Shown piece by piece: positions 36,696 through 48,216 of a stretch of 64,000 bases of DNA; position 1 is the first letter of the stretch; each line of letters opens with the position of its first letter. The notes below the pieces were generated by a model, which did not search any database, was not told the DNA's origin, and was given only the letters and a program-made list of their open reading frames with translations. The translations under genes and the position numbers were made by a program. Source of the stretch: Diospyros lotus (Eukaryota > Streptophyta > Magnoliopsida > Ericales > Ebenaceae); the NCBI RefSeq assembly GCF_014633365.1, contig NC_068339.1, positions 31,443,316-31,507,315 on the forward strand. Direction: 5' to 3'.

Positions 36696-37390
36696 AATGT
36701 AGATGACATCCTCTTGATGGGGAATGATATTGGCATGTTAATAAGTTGTGGTTGTCCAATAAATTTTCCATGAAGGATCTAGGAGATGCAACATATATCT
36801 TTGGAATCCACGTTTATAGAGATAGAGCGAGGAGATTAATAGGTATCTCCTAGAGTCTGTATATAGAAAAAATGCTAAATATGTTTAGCATGGAAAACTC
36901 TAAGAAAGGTTTTATACATTTTAGGCATGGAATACATCTCTAAAGTGACGTCTCCCAAGACACCCGAAGAGATAGAGAGAATGCAAAAGATCCCTTATGT
37001 CTCAATTGTGGGGAGTCTTATGTATGTTATGCTATGTATAAGACCTGATATAGCATATGTTGTGAGTGTCATGAGCACATACCAATCTAATCCATGTATG
37101 GAACACTGGACAATAGTAAATTGCATCATTCAATACTTGAGAAGGACTAAGGATTTGTTACTGTTGTATGGAGAGGGTGATCTCCGTGTTGACGGGTTCA
37201 CTGATTCAGATTTTCAATTTGGTATAGATGATAGAAAGTCTACATCTGGGTTTGTATTTGTCTAATAGAGAGACAGTTAGATGGAAGAGTTCCAAACAAG
37301 AAGTAACTGTGGACTCCATTATGAAAATCGAATATGTTACGATATGTGATGCTGCAAATGAGGCTGTTTGGAGAATTTTTGCCAATTAAT
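36696..37390 (+). pseudogene. Copia reverse transcriptase catalytic part and RNase H (pseudogene), truncated
   Basis: It resumes exactly at the CACTA duplication with LNVDDILLMGNDI; the usual YVDD reads NVDD. A connection segment follows (MKDLGDATYIFGI, then SLYIEKMLNMF). 36927-37265 is an open frame with the typical YVSIVGSLMYVMLCIRPDIAYVV and SDFQFGIDDRKSTSGFVFV. RNase H continues with RETVRWKSSKQEVTV and ANEAVWRIF to about 37390, where a + sense LTR begins. The last 60-80 codons of copia pol are missing. Confidence 0.87.
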
Positions 37391-39921
37391 TGTTAATGTG
37401 GCAATTTAGAGACTTAATTGAGAAAATAGCATTTAAATTATATTTAATTATTGAGGAGATTAAATGCAAGGACGTGTTGGTCATTTAAGGATTTGATATT
37501 AGCATTTAATTATTAAATAGAATTATTGTGATTAAGGGATCCATCCGTGAGACGAATGGGTTAGAAGACTCCTACTTATAATAGGAGAATGAGTTATGGC
37601 GTTAGGGCTTCTTAGATCAGTGTATATATAGTTTCATAAGCCATATGTTCTTCACGCCGCAAGAACAGAGAGCCAAGAAGCAATCAGTGAGTTCAAGGAT
37701 TTCCATAGAAGGCTCTCGGGAGATCATTGAGTCAATTAAGGAGGTCGTAAGGCAAGTTATTCTCCTTGTAAACTTTTCTTACGAGATCATATATTAGCAT
37801 TCGATCATCAGTTCCAGCAATTCTTCGTTTAAGTTTCAGATTTATGTTACAGTCAGTGTATATATATATATAGGCACGAGCAGTGAGTTCAAGTCTTGCA
37901 TAGGAGGCTCTCGTGAGATCATTAAGTCGATCAAGAAGATCATAAGGCAAGTATCCTTTCCTTGTAATCCTTTCTTACAGGTCTTGATTGAGTTGGATAT
38001 CAGATTTCCATAATTGAATCAGTTCTAGTGCATGTATATTCATATATGTGCGTTACAGTGAGTTATTTCAGTTCAGTGCATGTTTATATATGTATTTACA
38101 TGCGTACAGTGAGTACCAGCCAGTTCATGTATATATTCCTTGCAATGTTTACATTAGTTATGATCAGTAAATCATCCCTCAAGTTGTTTATATATCAATT
38201 GGGATTATTCTCCCAAGATTTCTTTTGGAATGGTGTAGTGAAGCTAAGTTTTGATTCAAGTTTTGATCTCTGTTATCGTAAGCTGTATATCTGATAAGAA
38301 TCCAGTCATTCGAATAAGCCTTGAGTCATTCGAATGAGTTTCAAAGCATCCGAATAAGTTTCAGTGTTATCGTAGGCTTTTCCCCTATAATATTCCAGTC
38401 ATTCGAATGAGTTTTTGGGTCATTCGAATGAGTCATGTGATTATCATATCATTCGTATGTATTTTTGAGGTTTTTGACTGTCATTCGAATGAGCCTTGTT
38501 ATCATTCGAATGAGCCCTTGAAGATGTGAGTAAGTTGTTGCTTTGTATAGCTTAGCATTCGAATGAGCCTTCTTGTCATTCGAATGACCTTCAAATTGAT
38601 TCGAATAAGGTTACTGTTGCATTCGAATGAGTCGAGTTTTGCCAGTTCAAAAGTTGAAAATTTTCAAAATTCATTCGAATGAATTTGAGAGTCATTCGAA
38701 TGAGTCCCAGATCAGATCCGAATAGCCTTTGAATATCATCAGTCATTCGAATGAGCCTTCTGTCATTCGAATGAGTCTCTGTCATTCGAATGAGTTTTCT
38801 GCCATTCGAATGAGCTTACTGAAATCCATTTTTTTCATTCGAATGAGCTGTTTTTCATTCAAATTTCCTCCTTAGACTTTCTCAATCATCCAAATAGTAT
38901 CAAATGGCATCCAAATAGCTTCCAATAAACTCTTGATTCAAGTCTTAAATTTAATATGAATATTCAATTATTCAAATATTGAATTTTATGCCTAGATATC
39001 ATACAATCCAATATGCCATGCCTATACTTAGAAATTTCAGAATATTTGAATCTCAATATTTCTAGTAAAAATCATATACCATGTTTAGCAGTTCATTATG
39101 ACATGGTCAGCATTATTTTGTGAGATTATGTGCATACACATTGTATGAGCATTGAGCATGACTTATGTGGAGCACTACATATCGTGTGCTAGCATTTATA
39201 TGAGCATTGCATTATGCGCGCCAGGCGGCTTGTCCGCGGGGATCCCACTAGTATCAGTTCAATTATATCTCAGTTATGAGTTGCTCGCCTGATGTCGACC
39301 AGGGAGCTAGGGGCATATTGCCCAAAGTATGTGCTTACAGTTTTTATGTTTGCAGGACTCAGATCAGTCAGGTATGTGTTACAGTTATGTGGGCCTATGG
39401 GCCAAAGTTGCATACCTGCATTTAGTTTACAGCTTATGTGCATTACATCTTATAAATGCCATTCAGTGATTATTGTATCTCTTAGTTCAAGTTCAGTAAG
39501 TATTTTATCAGTATCGATATTCTTCGATTCAGCTTCAGTTATTCTTTCCAGTTTATTACTTGCTGAGCTTTGTAGCTCACCTTGTACTCTTCACCATTCC
39601 AGGTCCTAGTGGGGGAGTACCAGATGTGGGGCCTAGCAGCAGTGTCCAGTAGTGTGTGTACGTGGAGCTACTCAAGACAAAAGATGTCTGGGAGTTGTTA
39701 GTTTGTTAGTTAGTGCTTGATCAGTTTAGATTCATTTTATTTTCCAGTTTAGGGAATTTCCCTTAGATGCAATTATGATTTTCAGTTTTTGTTGGCTCAG
39801 AGTCTTATTACAGTTAATTGATATATACAGTATTGGTATCAGAATTCAGTTATCAGTCAGTTTATTTTATTATCCCCAGTAACACCTCTTCTCGGGCAGT
39901 TCTAGGAGAGGGGGTGTTACA
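37391..39921 (+). mobile_element. LTR of a TGTTA...GTGTTACA element, + sense, at the copia 3' end
   Basis: The right end is clear: GGAGAGGGGGTGTTACA at 39921, the reverse complement of the TGTAACACCCCC start of the other LTRs. The left end is less sure; TGTTAATGTGGCAATTTAG at 37391 lies directly after copia RNase H. No matching duplication was found, in keeping with deletion of the adjacent copia coding end. The block GCTGAGCTTTGTAGCTCACC near 39560 mirrors the GAGCTCAAAAGCTCAG block of the LTR at 4617. A unit of about 110 bp with GGCTCTCGNGAGATCATT is duplicated (37684-37800 and 37880-37985). ORFs here are unsupported. Confidence 0.6.
38300..38870. repeat. Irregular array of the palindrome TCATTCGAATGA
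   Basis: About sixteen copies of CATTCGAATGA, plus several diverged ones (ATCCGAATAAG, CATTCGTATG), occur at uneven spacing of roughly 12-70 bp. Spacers differ from one another. The array lies inside the + sense LTR. Confidence 0.9.
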
Positions 39922-39966
39922 GCATGCCATAATCCATTACATGGATATAGTATACATGTGGGTAGG

Positions 39967-42900
39967 TGTTAGTGGAACACTTACTAAATGTGTCGCACGT
40001 GATAGATTACATGGCTGAGAGGATATATGGTCTATCACAGGTTTTGATTATGTTACTAATCCTTAGACCGAAGGTAACATAGTTATCCTGTCTGTCGGTG
40101 CTAGGGATTTACCGTTGCTAAGAACCATCCAGTTATCGAGTGGGAGATGCACTATGTGGTCCATGTGTAGTGACATATGGAGGCAGGTGATTGCTAATGG
40201 GATCTATCGACCTCTAGCGTAAGGTAAACATCCTTTGTAATCAGTGGTAGTCTTAATTGTAGAAAATCTTGGCCAGGGTACACTTGATTGGAAAGAGTTT
40301 CGATGTGTCATCTCAATCTTACCACACTGATTTTGGCATAGTCATCGAGTTAGGGAGTTTGATCAGTCCATGACTCTCACATGGTCGGGATGATAACTGA
40401 TGTAGGGATTATAGTACACGAGAATCGAAATCCCAAACATGTTCTATTCTAAAGTAAGACTTTATTTGTAATGGCCCGCCTCCCGGAGCCCCTACCGCAG
40501 ATAGAGGATCTGTGAGAAGGTCATTACTAAAATGATATCGAATAATAGCACAACTACAACTCACAAACAACCCTTATTTAAATCATAATCTTTCTTTAAT
40601 TAAAACATCTCATAATCGTCTTTACAAAACCATTCATCACTTGGGCCCACCTGGGCTTACATAACATACATCAATTTCAAAAACGTAAACATTAACCTTA
40701 ACAAAGGCACAATGATACCCAGATCTAGTTTCGAGAGAGCTCTGCACTTGCTATCGTGACTCGACTATCTGGACCCAACTCCGCACCTACACACCTGCTG
40801 TCTCGGGATGTTCTTACCCGGAATGATAGAAAAGCAAACATGAGTCGTGAGACTCAACAAGCTCATGAAAGAAAGGCTATAGGTTTAGGTTTGGATTCTT
40901 CCCATGACACCCCATGCAATTCATGCCTATGCAATCACGCCATGTCATGAGCTATACGTACCTTACTTCTACATGCATAACATAAATTTAACTGCACATA
41001 AGGAACCAGGGGCCCACATAAGCCACACATTGGCACCCAGGTCCCGCATACAAACCTGTTGCAACCTAACATAGGCTACCATATCATCATTCTCTTAGAC
41101 CCGCCTTTTCCTAACATAGTCGGCTTTTCCTGACATTCAACATTTGGCTTTTCTTAATACTCGTTACATACTCTTCCTGATACCCATCATACTCTCATGT
41201 ATTCTTCCTGTTATTCATCACATTGTCATATACTTCCGCGATCTTGGTCTTCCCTCGGGCCAACCCCGAGCTAATATCTAAGTCGAGCCGAATCTCTCTC
41301 GGGCCAACCCCGAGCTAATATCTAAGCCGAGCCGAAGCTCACTGAGTCGGTACTCTCGACACCTGGCACGGTACTCCCACCTAGAATACCAGTAACAATA
41401 GAACCATGTAATTCAACACATAAGAAATGTAATGGCTTCTGTAGTATAAATGTGATGACAAGGCGCCCATAAACCAAGCATCAGGCCATGCTACACCCAC
41501 ATAGAAACACACACATGCGGCATGCTCTAAATGCACATGTTCGCCTAGGGTACCCAAATTGGCTCTTAGACCAATCGGGTCGTACAAATGCTCACACATC
41601 CTATCACACATAAAGCATGTCCCTAAGTGAATGCAACCCAGCCCCCTATAGCACACACACATCATGATATGCACAAACCAAGGTAGAAATCTGGAGTATC
41701 AGCTCTTCTGGCCGTCTAGCGCTTATCGTAACAACCGATGACTGACGCCCATACATCCAGCCATTAACTGCCACGACCCACAGTCGACAGTCAGTGGCTT
41801 TGTACCCCATACCCTTAGACATACTTACTGACACTATTAACTTTATATCCTCCAAACTTAACATTACATAACATTTCTCCATAACTCTTCATGCACATAA
41901 TCTCATGGACATCACAATACCATTCTCATTCTCATCTCTTATAAACATGGAAATGAACCACTTACTTTTCCAATTAAACTCTTTAACATAACCCCATAAA
42001 TCATACCGACTTTTCTAAGAACCTGACCCATCGATTTCGGCATCATTCCCAAGGAAAGCGGAGCGATACGAAGCTCCGTAATGGTCAAAATGAAAGACAC
42101 CAAGATATCTTTTCTTAACTTATTCTATCAACAATAACCTCATTAATAAAATATAAATCATAGGGTGCTTGCCACACGGAGTATTATTATTAATGCGTGG
42201 AGTCGAGTCAATGTGAGGGAGAGTTTAAAATATGAAAAATAATGAAGACTCTCACAGGAAATGAAGAACATGAGGAGAGGGTTAGGAGCTTACCTGCAAA
42301 TAGCCGATCCTAACTTCTCTCGCACTCCCGTTGCGAAGTAATATAGTTAAAATAAATAATGAGTTCTCGGACCCCAATTAATTAATTTCAACGATATAAA
42401 ATTAATATTTCTATGTGTATAATATTTTAATAATTTATTTAACTTACCTGACTACTTAAAACCCGGATTAACAAGATCTCCCCCCACCCCGCCCCCCCTT
42501 TCCTTCAATTTTCTTCCCCGCGCGCTGCTGGCCATTCCTCCCTCTTCTCCTTCTTATTCTCTCTGTTTTTGCTTTTCACAATGCTTGGCTCGTGCCCAAA
42601 TCTGCTCTTGGCCGAGTTTGGCTCTCTATTTATACCTCAATTTTGCCTTAACAGCTAAGCTCCACGCTTCCCTAGCCTATCATTTGAGTTTCTAAAGTCA
42701 AACAGCAAAATCCTAATCACTTGATTGAAATGGGGGAGACTTGTGCGTGAAGCTTAGTCCAAAACTAGAATGGAGAGAAATTTCAAATCCACAACCCAGC
42801 ATGCCTATTGCTGCCCATTTCTCATGTTAATATATATATTATAATGTTAATATATTAATTAAAACTATTTTATCTTATTATATGAAATATATATATATTG

Positions 42901-44582
42901 CCAACCTATATATATGCTGCCATTAGTTATATGTATACTAATTATGAGCTTATACCACATGTACCCATATATTAGTATATTATACATTATGCCCCCGATA
43001 AATTATATAATAGTATTATGTATATATTTTACCTATTCACATTGAGAGCAACTTTGCACGCCAATATGCTGCAAATGGCTATCACTTCTTTCATTTAATT
43101 TCTTTTTAATTATTTTATTATATATATAAATATATTAATATTTATAATATTTTATTTACCTTAAACACTTAATAATCTAAATCCTATAAATTCTACAAAC
43201 TTTCCTCATTCAGAAATATAATTATCTTCCTTTAAATTTTTTTTTTAGGTCACAAATATTCCATAAATCATCAATCACTCTAAAACGTCAGAATTAATAA
43301 TTATCATTTATCTCCAAAATTTTGGATCTTACATTATTACTAGTAGGATTGCCTTGACATAATGCTAGTTATCACTCAAGGTCTTTCGGGATACATCGAG
43401 GAGATAGAGAGACCCTCGTTGTAGACCAAAATGTTTGGTCAACGTTAAAGAGTTTAACGTGTTCTGATTGCTACTTAGTAGTGACCTAAAAGGTCACACA
43501 CATATCCAGGTGTGATGGTTGACTAAGTAATTAAGGGTAAAACTATCATTAAGAGTTAATGACGTTAGCGTTAAGAGTTAACGGATCGGATTAAATGATT
43601 AATCAACAAGGAGCAATTGTTAAGAGTTGACAGGCATGTTGTTAAGAGTTAACGGGGGCCTCGATTTCACCATGAGATGGTGAAAGTTTCATTAAGTGTT
43701 TATGGTGGGACCTAGATGGAATTTTTGGAAGTTTTGGAAAACGGGCCAAAACTGTCGACAGCCTTGGGAAATTGTCGATAGTTTCTATCGATGACATTGG
43801 CAGATTGCACGATCGTTTGTCGTCTTTTGCAACGGAAAGCTAGGGCACTTGGTAAGGGAAGACGAAGGGAGGATGGCATGCGTCCTTTTGGTTTGCTACA
43901 TGTCCCTAGCTTAATTTGCATGTCCTTTGTACTCTGTAAGGAAATTTGGGCAGCAAAGGTTTTGGGTATTTGATATATAAGCCGAAAAGATAGACTAAAA
44001 AAAAGGGCAACTATTACATTGAATTCTCTCAACCTTGGCTCGTTTTCTTCTCCCCATTTCAGAGCTTAAACATTATCTGATTGCCCTCCTTCCTTTGCTC
44101 CTTATTCTTCCATTGCTATAGTAGTAACCCAAGCAAAATAGTGAGACTGTTTTGGTTCTTGGGTTTTTTGTTTTGAACCCATTTTCAATCACAACCTTAA
44201 TCTTCCTTACTCTCTTTGTTTAGCACAAAAAAAGAGTGTTGGGATTCACCATCTCACTGAAGCATGGACTGATTAGGCCTCTCGTGTTTTTGGGAGTCAA
44301 TTCAGTCTAATCGAAAAATTGTTTGGGAGTTATTTGGAGCAAGGAGTTGCTGCCATTGGGAGGATTTCAACCTTTTCATCGGCCTTCAAGTGTTGAAAGG
44401 TATATTCACTAAACCCTCTATGACATGATTTAGTTTTAAATAGCATATGGACATTGGAAACAAGTCTTGCAAGATCGTTTTTGGTTTATGTTTTCATTGC
44501 CATTTTCTTAGTTTTTTAAAAAAGTTTTGAAAATCCGATTAGACCCTTACATTGATATTCTAATAGTTGGCGTTCCTCATCA
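39967..44582 (+). repeat. 3' LTR of the large copia element, interrupted at 40467-43333
   Basis: It begins TGTTAGTGGAACAC and ends CCTCATCA. Without the inserted LTR it is about 1.74 kb. It aligns with the 5' LTR pieces at 10225-11099 and 12507-12785. Because this copy kept the central region (43750-44300), it shows what the 5' LTR lost. A TATA-like GATATATAAGCC lies at about 43970. The start is inferred from the copia TGTT convention and a weak purine tract (GTGGGTAGG) before it. Confidence 0.8.
40467..43333 (-). mobile_element. Solo LTR of the TGTAATGGCCC family in the copia 3' LTR; duplication TTATT
   Basis: It begins TGTAATGGCCCGCCTCCC and ends TTTTGGATCTTACA, with TTATT at 40462-40466 and 43334-43338. 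The uninterrupted copia 5' LTR (10720-10725) confirms the empty site. It is about 2.9 kb. An AT-rich stretch with many TATATA runs (42820-43150) and a direct repeat CTCGGGCCAACCCCGAGCTA (two copies, 41258 and 41300) are visible. It holds no gene. Confidence 0.93.
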
Positions 44583-44589
44583 GCTTACG

Positions 44590-45290
44590 TGTAACACCCC
44601 ACTTCTGTAACACCCTGCTCTCACCTACGGGTGCCACGAGTGAATAATCAACTTGATTGTTCACCTATTAACCAGATTCGACAGAGTTGGACTATGTTTC
44701 AACAAGAAACACCCTACGTAGACACTAGGCTTCATCCCTCCCTTCGCTTCACAGAAGGAGTCAATTTTGAGATTTTTCGAAAACATTGCAACGAAAGGAA
44801 CCCAAAACCTCAAGTGAGTGCCATCCTTTTTCAGCTTGACTGACTTGAGCTAAGAATGACTATCCCAAGCTTGGGTGACATTTAGGTTGTATTACTTAAC
44901 TCAACTTTTTACTCTTAAGCGAACTTTGCTTTATTTTATTTGCTTAAAATTCCTTAGCTTGCATGCTTTACGAGAAAACACATTTATTCATTTTCTCTTC
45001 AAAAACATATCCAAGTTCTCATAGGTTTCCAAAATATTGGGCTATTTTTCCACGCCTAAGGAAAATTCTTCACATATCTATATTTTTCCAAAAAAAATAG
45101 AACTTTTTACCGAAATTGCCCAAAAGTTATCCAAAATGGCCCAAAAATATCTGAAAATTTTTAAAATTTTAAGGAAATTGTCCGACGGGGTCTGCTGGCA
45201 CACTCGGCGGGGTTTGCTGGCTGTGGGCCGCTCGCCTGGTTGCCCCCTACTGGCCCTCAACTGCTGCCAGCTTTCCTCATTTTGCCCTTT
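44590..45290 (-). mobile_element. Two nested LTR starts, truncated by the CACTA element
   Basis: A first LTR start, TGTAACACCCCACTTC, is only 16 bp long (44590-44605). A second LTR, TGTAACACCCTGCTCTC, begins at 44606 and runs to 45290. The second belongs to the same family as 4617-7292 (block ATGTTTCAACAAGAAACACC). A CACTA element starts at 45291, and I could not find the rest of either LTR on its far side. Confidence 0.75.
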
Positions 45291-45889
45291 CACTACAACA
45301 AAAACAAGTATTAACGACCAAAAATTAGCGACGACATTAGTTTTGCTCGTTAATGTAATACTATTAACGACTAAATATAAATCCTGTCATTATAAGATAA
45401 ATTTTAACGACGGGCTAAATAAGTCGTCGTTAATAAACCATTTTCTCGTCGTTATTAACTAACATTTTTAACTCTAACCATAAAATAATAAAAAAGAATT
45501 AATAAGATTTAACTACTACTTATATAAACAATTCTAAAATAATTATATTTTTCAGTAAATGCAAAAATATAATTATTAAACTATTATAATTAGGTATTAC
45601 TTATTTATTGATAATACAATATATTAAAACATTATAAACATATTAAAAATAATACAATATATCAAACTATTTTATTATAATTATTAGATTTATTTATAAT
45701 ATAATTTTATTTTTAAATAATTATTAATTTGATGCAATAATTTAAATCATTTTATCAGTTATCATAAATCTTAAAATATTTTATTTTTATCAATCAAATA
45801 ATTATTAATATTATTTTTATAAATTATTTTAATTTTATTAATTAATAATTAAATATTTAAAAAAAATAAAAAAAACCAAAATATTGGTG

Positions 45890-45928
45890 GGAGATGCCCC
45901 GCCTTTTCCCCTACAATTCCCACAGAAT

Positions 45929-45961
<33 letters not shown>

Positions 45962-46215
45962 ATCCCTAATTCCCCAAATCACAGCCTTTGAAGCACCGCT
46001 TTTTCCCCTATCATCGCCGCTACCTCCGCCTTCTACTGTCACCACTGCCTCTCCTGCCTCCGCCTCCTATCGTCGATGCCTCTGCCTCCTGTCGTCGCCA
46101 CTGCCTCCCCTGCCTCTTGTAATCGCCGCTGCCTCCCCTGCCTCCGCCTCCTGTCGTCGTCGCCGCCGCCTCCAGCTCAATCGGGCTCCGCCTCCGTTGC
46201 TTGAAAGGTATATGC
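45890..46215 (+). other. Pro/Ser-rich open stretch with poly-C run at the start of the CACTA element
   Basis: An ORF from 45894 encodes a Pro-rich and Ser-rich protein of low complexity. It includes a run of 30 C residues (45930-45959), then degenerate triplet-like CCTCCGCCT repeats. A possible splice donor (AAAG/GTATATGC) lies at 46207. This looks like a 5' leader exon or repeat-derived sequence. I cannot link it to a known gene, and the poly-C length may be unreliable. Confidence 0.35.
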
Positions 46216-47249
46216 ATATATATTTTGTGTGTATATGTATTTTGTGTGTATATATATTTTCTGTGTGTATATATTAATGTTATTATATATACATGAGAGA
46301 GGCCCTGTGTGTATATATTATGTTAACAGGGGGCCTTGCTTTAGGGTTTATCAGCATTAATTTATTGAGTGTAAATTGTGTAGTAATAATATAACATGAG
46401 ATATATATGGGCAGTGTACATTTTGAAATTAAGGGTATATTAACTAGTTGCGAGAGAGAGAGAGAGAGTAGTTGTAATGTAAATATGTATTCAATGAAAA
46501 TGACATCCTTTTATTGATTCCCAAGGTAGTCCATTGTTACTGTCTTTGGTATCACAATGTCGTTGATGCGTATCACCAAGCAGAATGAACAGTCTGTGTA
46601 GAAGACAGCTCTGGGAAGAAGACTGTAAAGGTTTTGATTTACTTTAGTTTATAAGTTGTCTGATTTGCATGCCAACTAATATATATATATTTTTTTTCTC
46701 TCTTGCTTCACCTATCGCTCAATTATTCAAAAGGATTCCATGTCTTCCTAGCTTTTTTCCCATACTAAAGCATAAGTTAATATAATGGTGAATTTCCTAG
46801 TTATGGTTATTATGCTATGTTTGCTTTGTACTAATTTTGATGTTATGAAGTTTGGAAAATTTTTGGCCACCTAGTAAGCTATGCCTGTCAGTATCATGTC
46901 TATAGTGAGTCTTATCCTCTACTAAAACTTTCTTGTGTTGCTCTATTCTGTGAAAGATTTATGGTTCTGATGTAACTTGTATATCATTTATTGGCTATTC
47001 CAGTAACGCCCGCCCCCCCAAAATGGGCACCACTTGTTGATTATTTTTGGATATTAATTTTAATTGAAATTGGTATCCCGAGGTATCCTTCCAAAAGATG
47101 CAGTAGGAACTTGTAACTTTGCAATGATATAAAAATGTAGCAGTTTGTAATGTCAAAAACTAGAGTTTTTATCTTTCCCAACATAAGTAATGAGCTTTTG
47201 AGAAAATAGAATATATAAACATGTTATTGCAAATTTATGTTTGTCTTAG

Positions 47250-48119
47250 CCATTCCAAGCTTGCCAAGCTAAGATAGAAGAAGAGACAAACAGGACCATA
47301 CTTGAAGATGAAGCAAACCTGGAACCTAGTGATGTGAGGACATATAAGAAAAAGAAAAGAAAGAAGTTGTTATTGCAGGAAGCTACAGCAGCTGAAATGG
47401 CTAAGATAGAAGAAGAGGCCAACATGACTACACTTAAAGAGGAAGTAAACCTGGAAAGTAGTGATGCAAGGATGGATAAGAAAAAGAAAAGAAAGAAACT
47501 GTTATTGAAGGAAGCTGCAGCAGCTGAAAAACGTGGGATTTGCTACTTGAGCAGGATTCCTCCATGCATGGATCCTCTGAAGCTACGTCAGATTCTCTCT
47601 CAATATGGAGAAATTCAGAGAATTTATCTTACACCTAAAGGTACTCAGGTTCCCCAACTCCCAATTTACCAAATGATGTAAATTTGCAACACTTCACCAT
47701 TTATTTTTTCACTAGTCTTTGTTTTGTGTTTTTCATTTTATTGGGCCAACCAGTGATGTAGCTATAGCTTGTTTGTATTGACCAACTTAAGGATGTACTG
47801 TGTACAGATCCTGCTACTTAGCTTTATCGTAAAAGGGCTGGTGGGTTTCGAGGACAAGAATTTTCGGAAGGGTAAGTTCCTTAACTGGTTAAAGTATATG
47901 CATTAGAACTTCTTTGTATCAGATCAAATTCAAACATATGATTAACACATCAACCTTTCAAAAGATTAGTTGTAAAGTTTCTTTTAACGTGATTTTTTGG
48001 TTCTGGTATAATATTTATACACCCCAGATTATCATGTGCAATCATATGTAGGTGGGTTGAATTCTCCAAAGAAAGTGTTGTCAAGAGGGTTGCAAAGATG
48101 TTAAATGGCAAACAAATAG
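47250..48119 (+). pseudogene. Captured ESF2/ABT1-like gene fragment (pre-rRNA processing protein)
   Basis: Exon A (to 47640) ends with the conserved KRGICYLSRIPPCMDPLKL, then RQILSQYGEIQRIYL, the start of the RNA-recognition domain of ESF2/ABT1, a small-ribosomal-subunit assembly factor in the nucleolus. Exon B (47808-47871) gives KRAGGFRGQEFSEG and exon C (48052-48119) gives WVEFSKESVVKRVAKMLNGK. GT-AG boundaries and phases fit, so genomic DNA was copied, not mRNA. A TAG stop (47819-47821) falls in exon B where the family has Gln. Exon A carries an in-frame tandem duplication of about 132 bp (47270-47401 and 47402-47533). The C-terminal half of the gene is absent. The family call rests on motif recognition. 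Confidence 0.82.
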
Positions 48120-48216
48120 GTATGCAATATATTATTATTTTTTTAAACTGAGTTTAATAAACTTAATTGTTTTCTTGAATTATTAGCATAAATTATTTGT
48201 TATCCTCCATTCTTAG

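Larger units (their letters stand above)
1..44582 (+). mobile_element. Old Ty1/copia retrotransposon, split by many nested insertions; left end outside window
   Basis: Pieces of one copia element appear in the correct order on the + strand: 5' LTR (10225-11099 and 12507-12785), primer-binding site (12787), leader, gag (14328), protease (15225), integrase (15652-16149, 17938-18073, 33638 onward), reverse transcriptase (about 34020-34608, then 36696), RNase H to 37390, and 3' LTR (39967-44582). The pieces rejoin in frame across the gaps, and four of the insertions in it have target duplications of the expected length. The two LTRs share long stretches, for example 10240-10740 against 40010-40465. 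Every coding part carries stops, so the element is dead. The copia target duplication cannot be read because the 5' LTR start is left of the window. Confidence 0.88.

Noticed and set aside
38300..38870. CRISPR-like array of short palindromic repeats
   Set aside because: Spacing is irregular, spacers are not of constant length, the context is a plant LTR, and no cas genes are present.
41250..41340. Possible regulatory hairpin from CTCGGGCCAACCCCGAG
   Set aside because: It is a short internal direct repeat of a solo LTR that is weakly self-complementary; nothing else supports a function.
46020..46217. 65-aa Gly/Arg-rich ORF on the - strand
   Set aside because: It is the reverse complement of CCTCCGCCT-type triplet repeats; no conservation can be seen.
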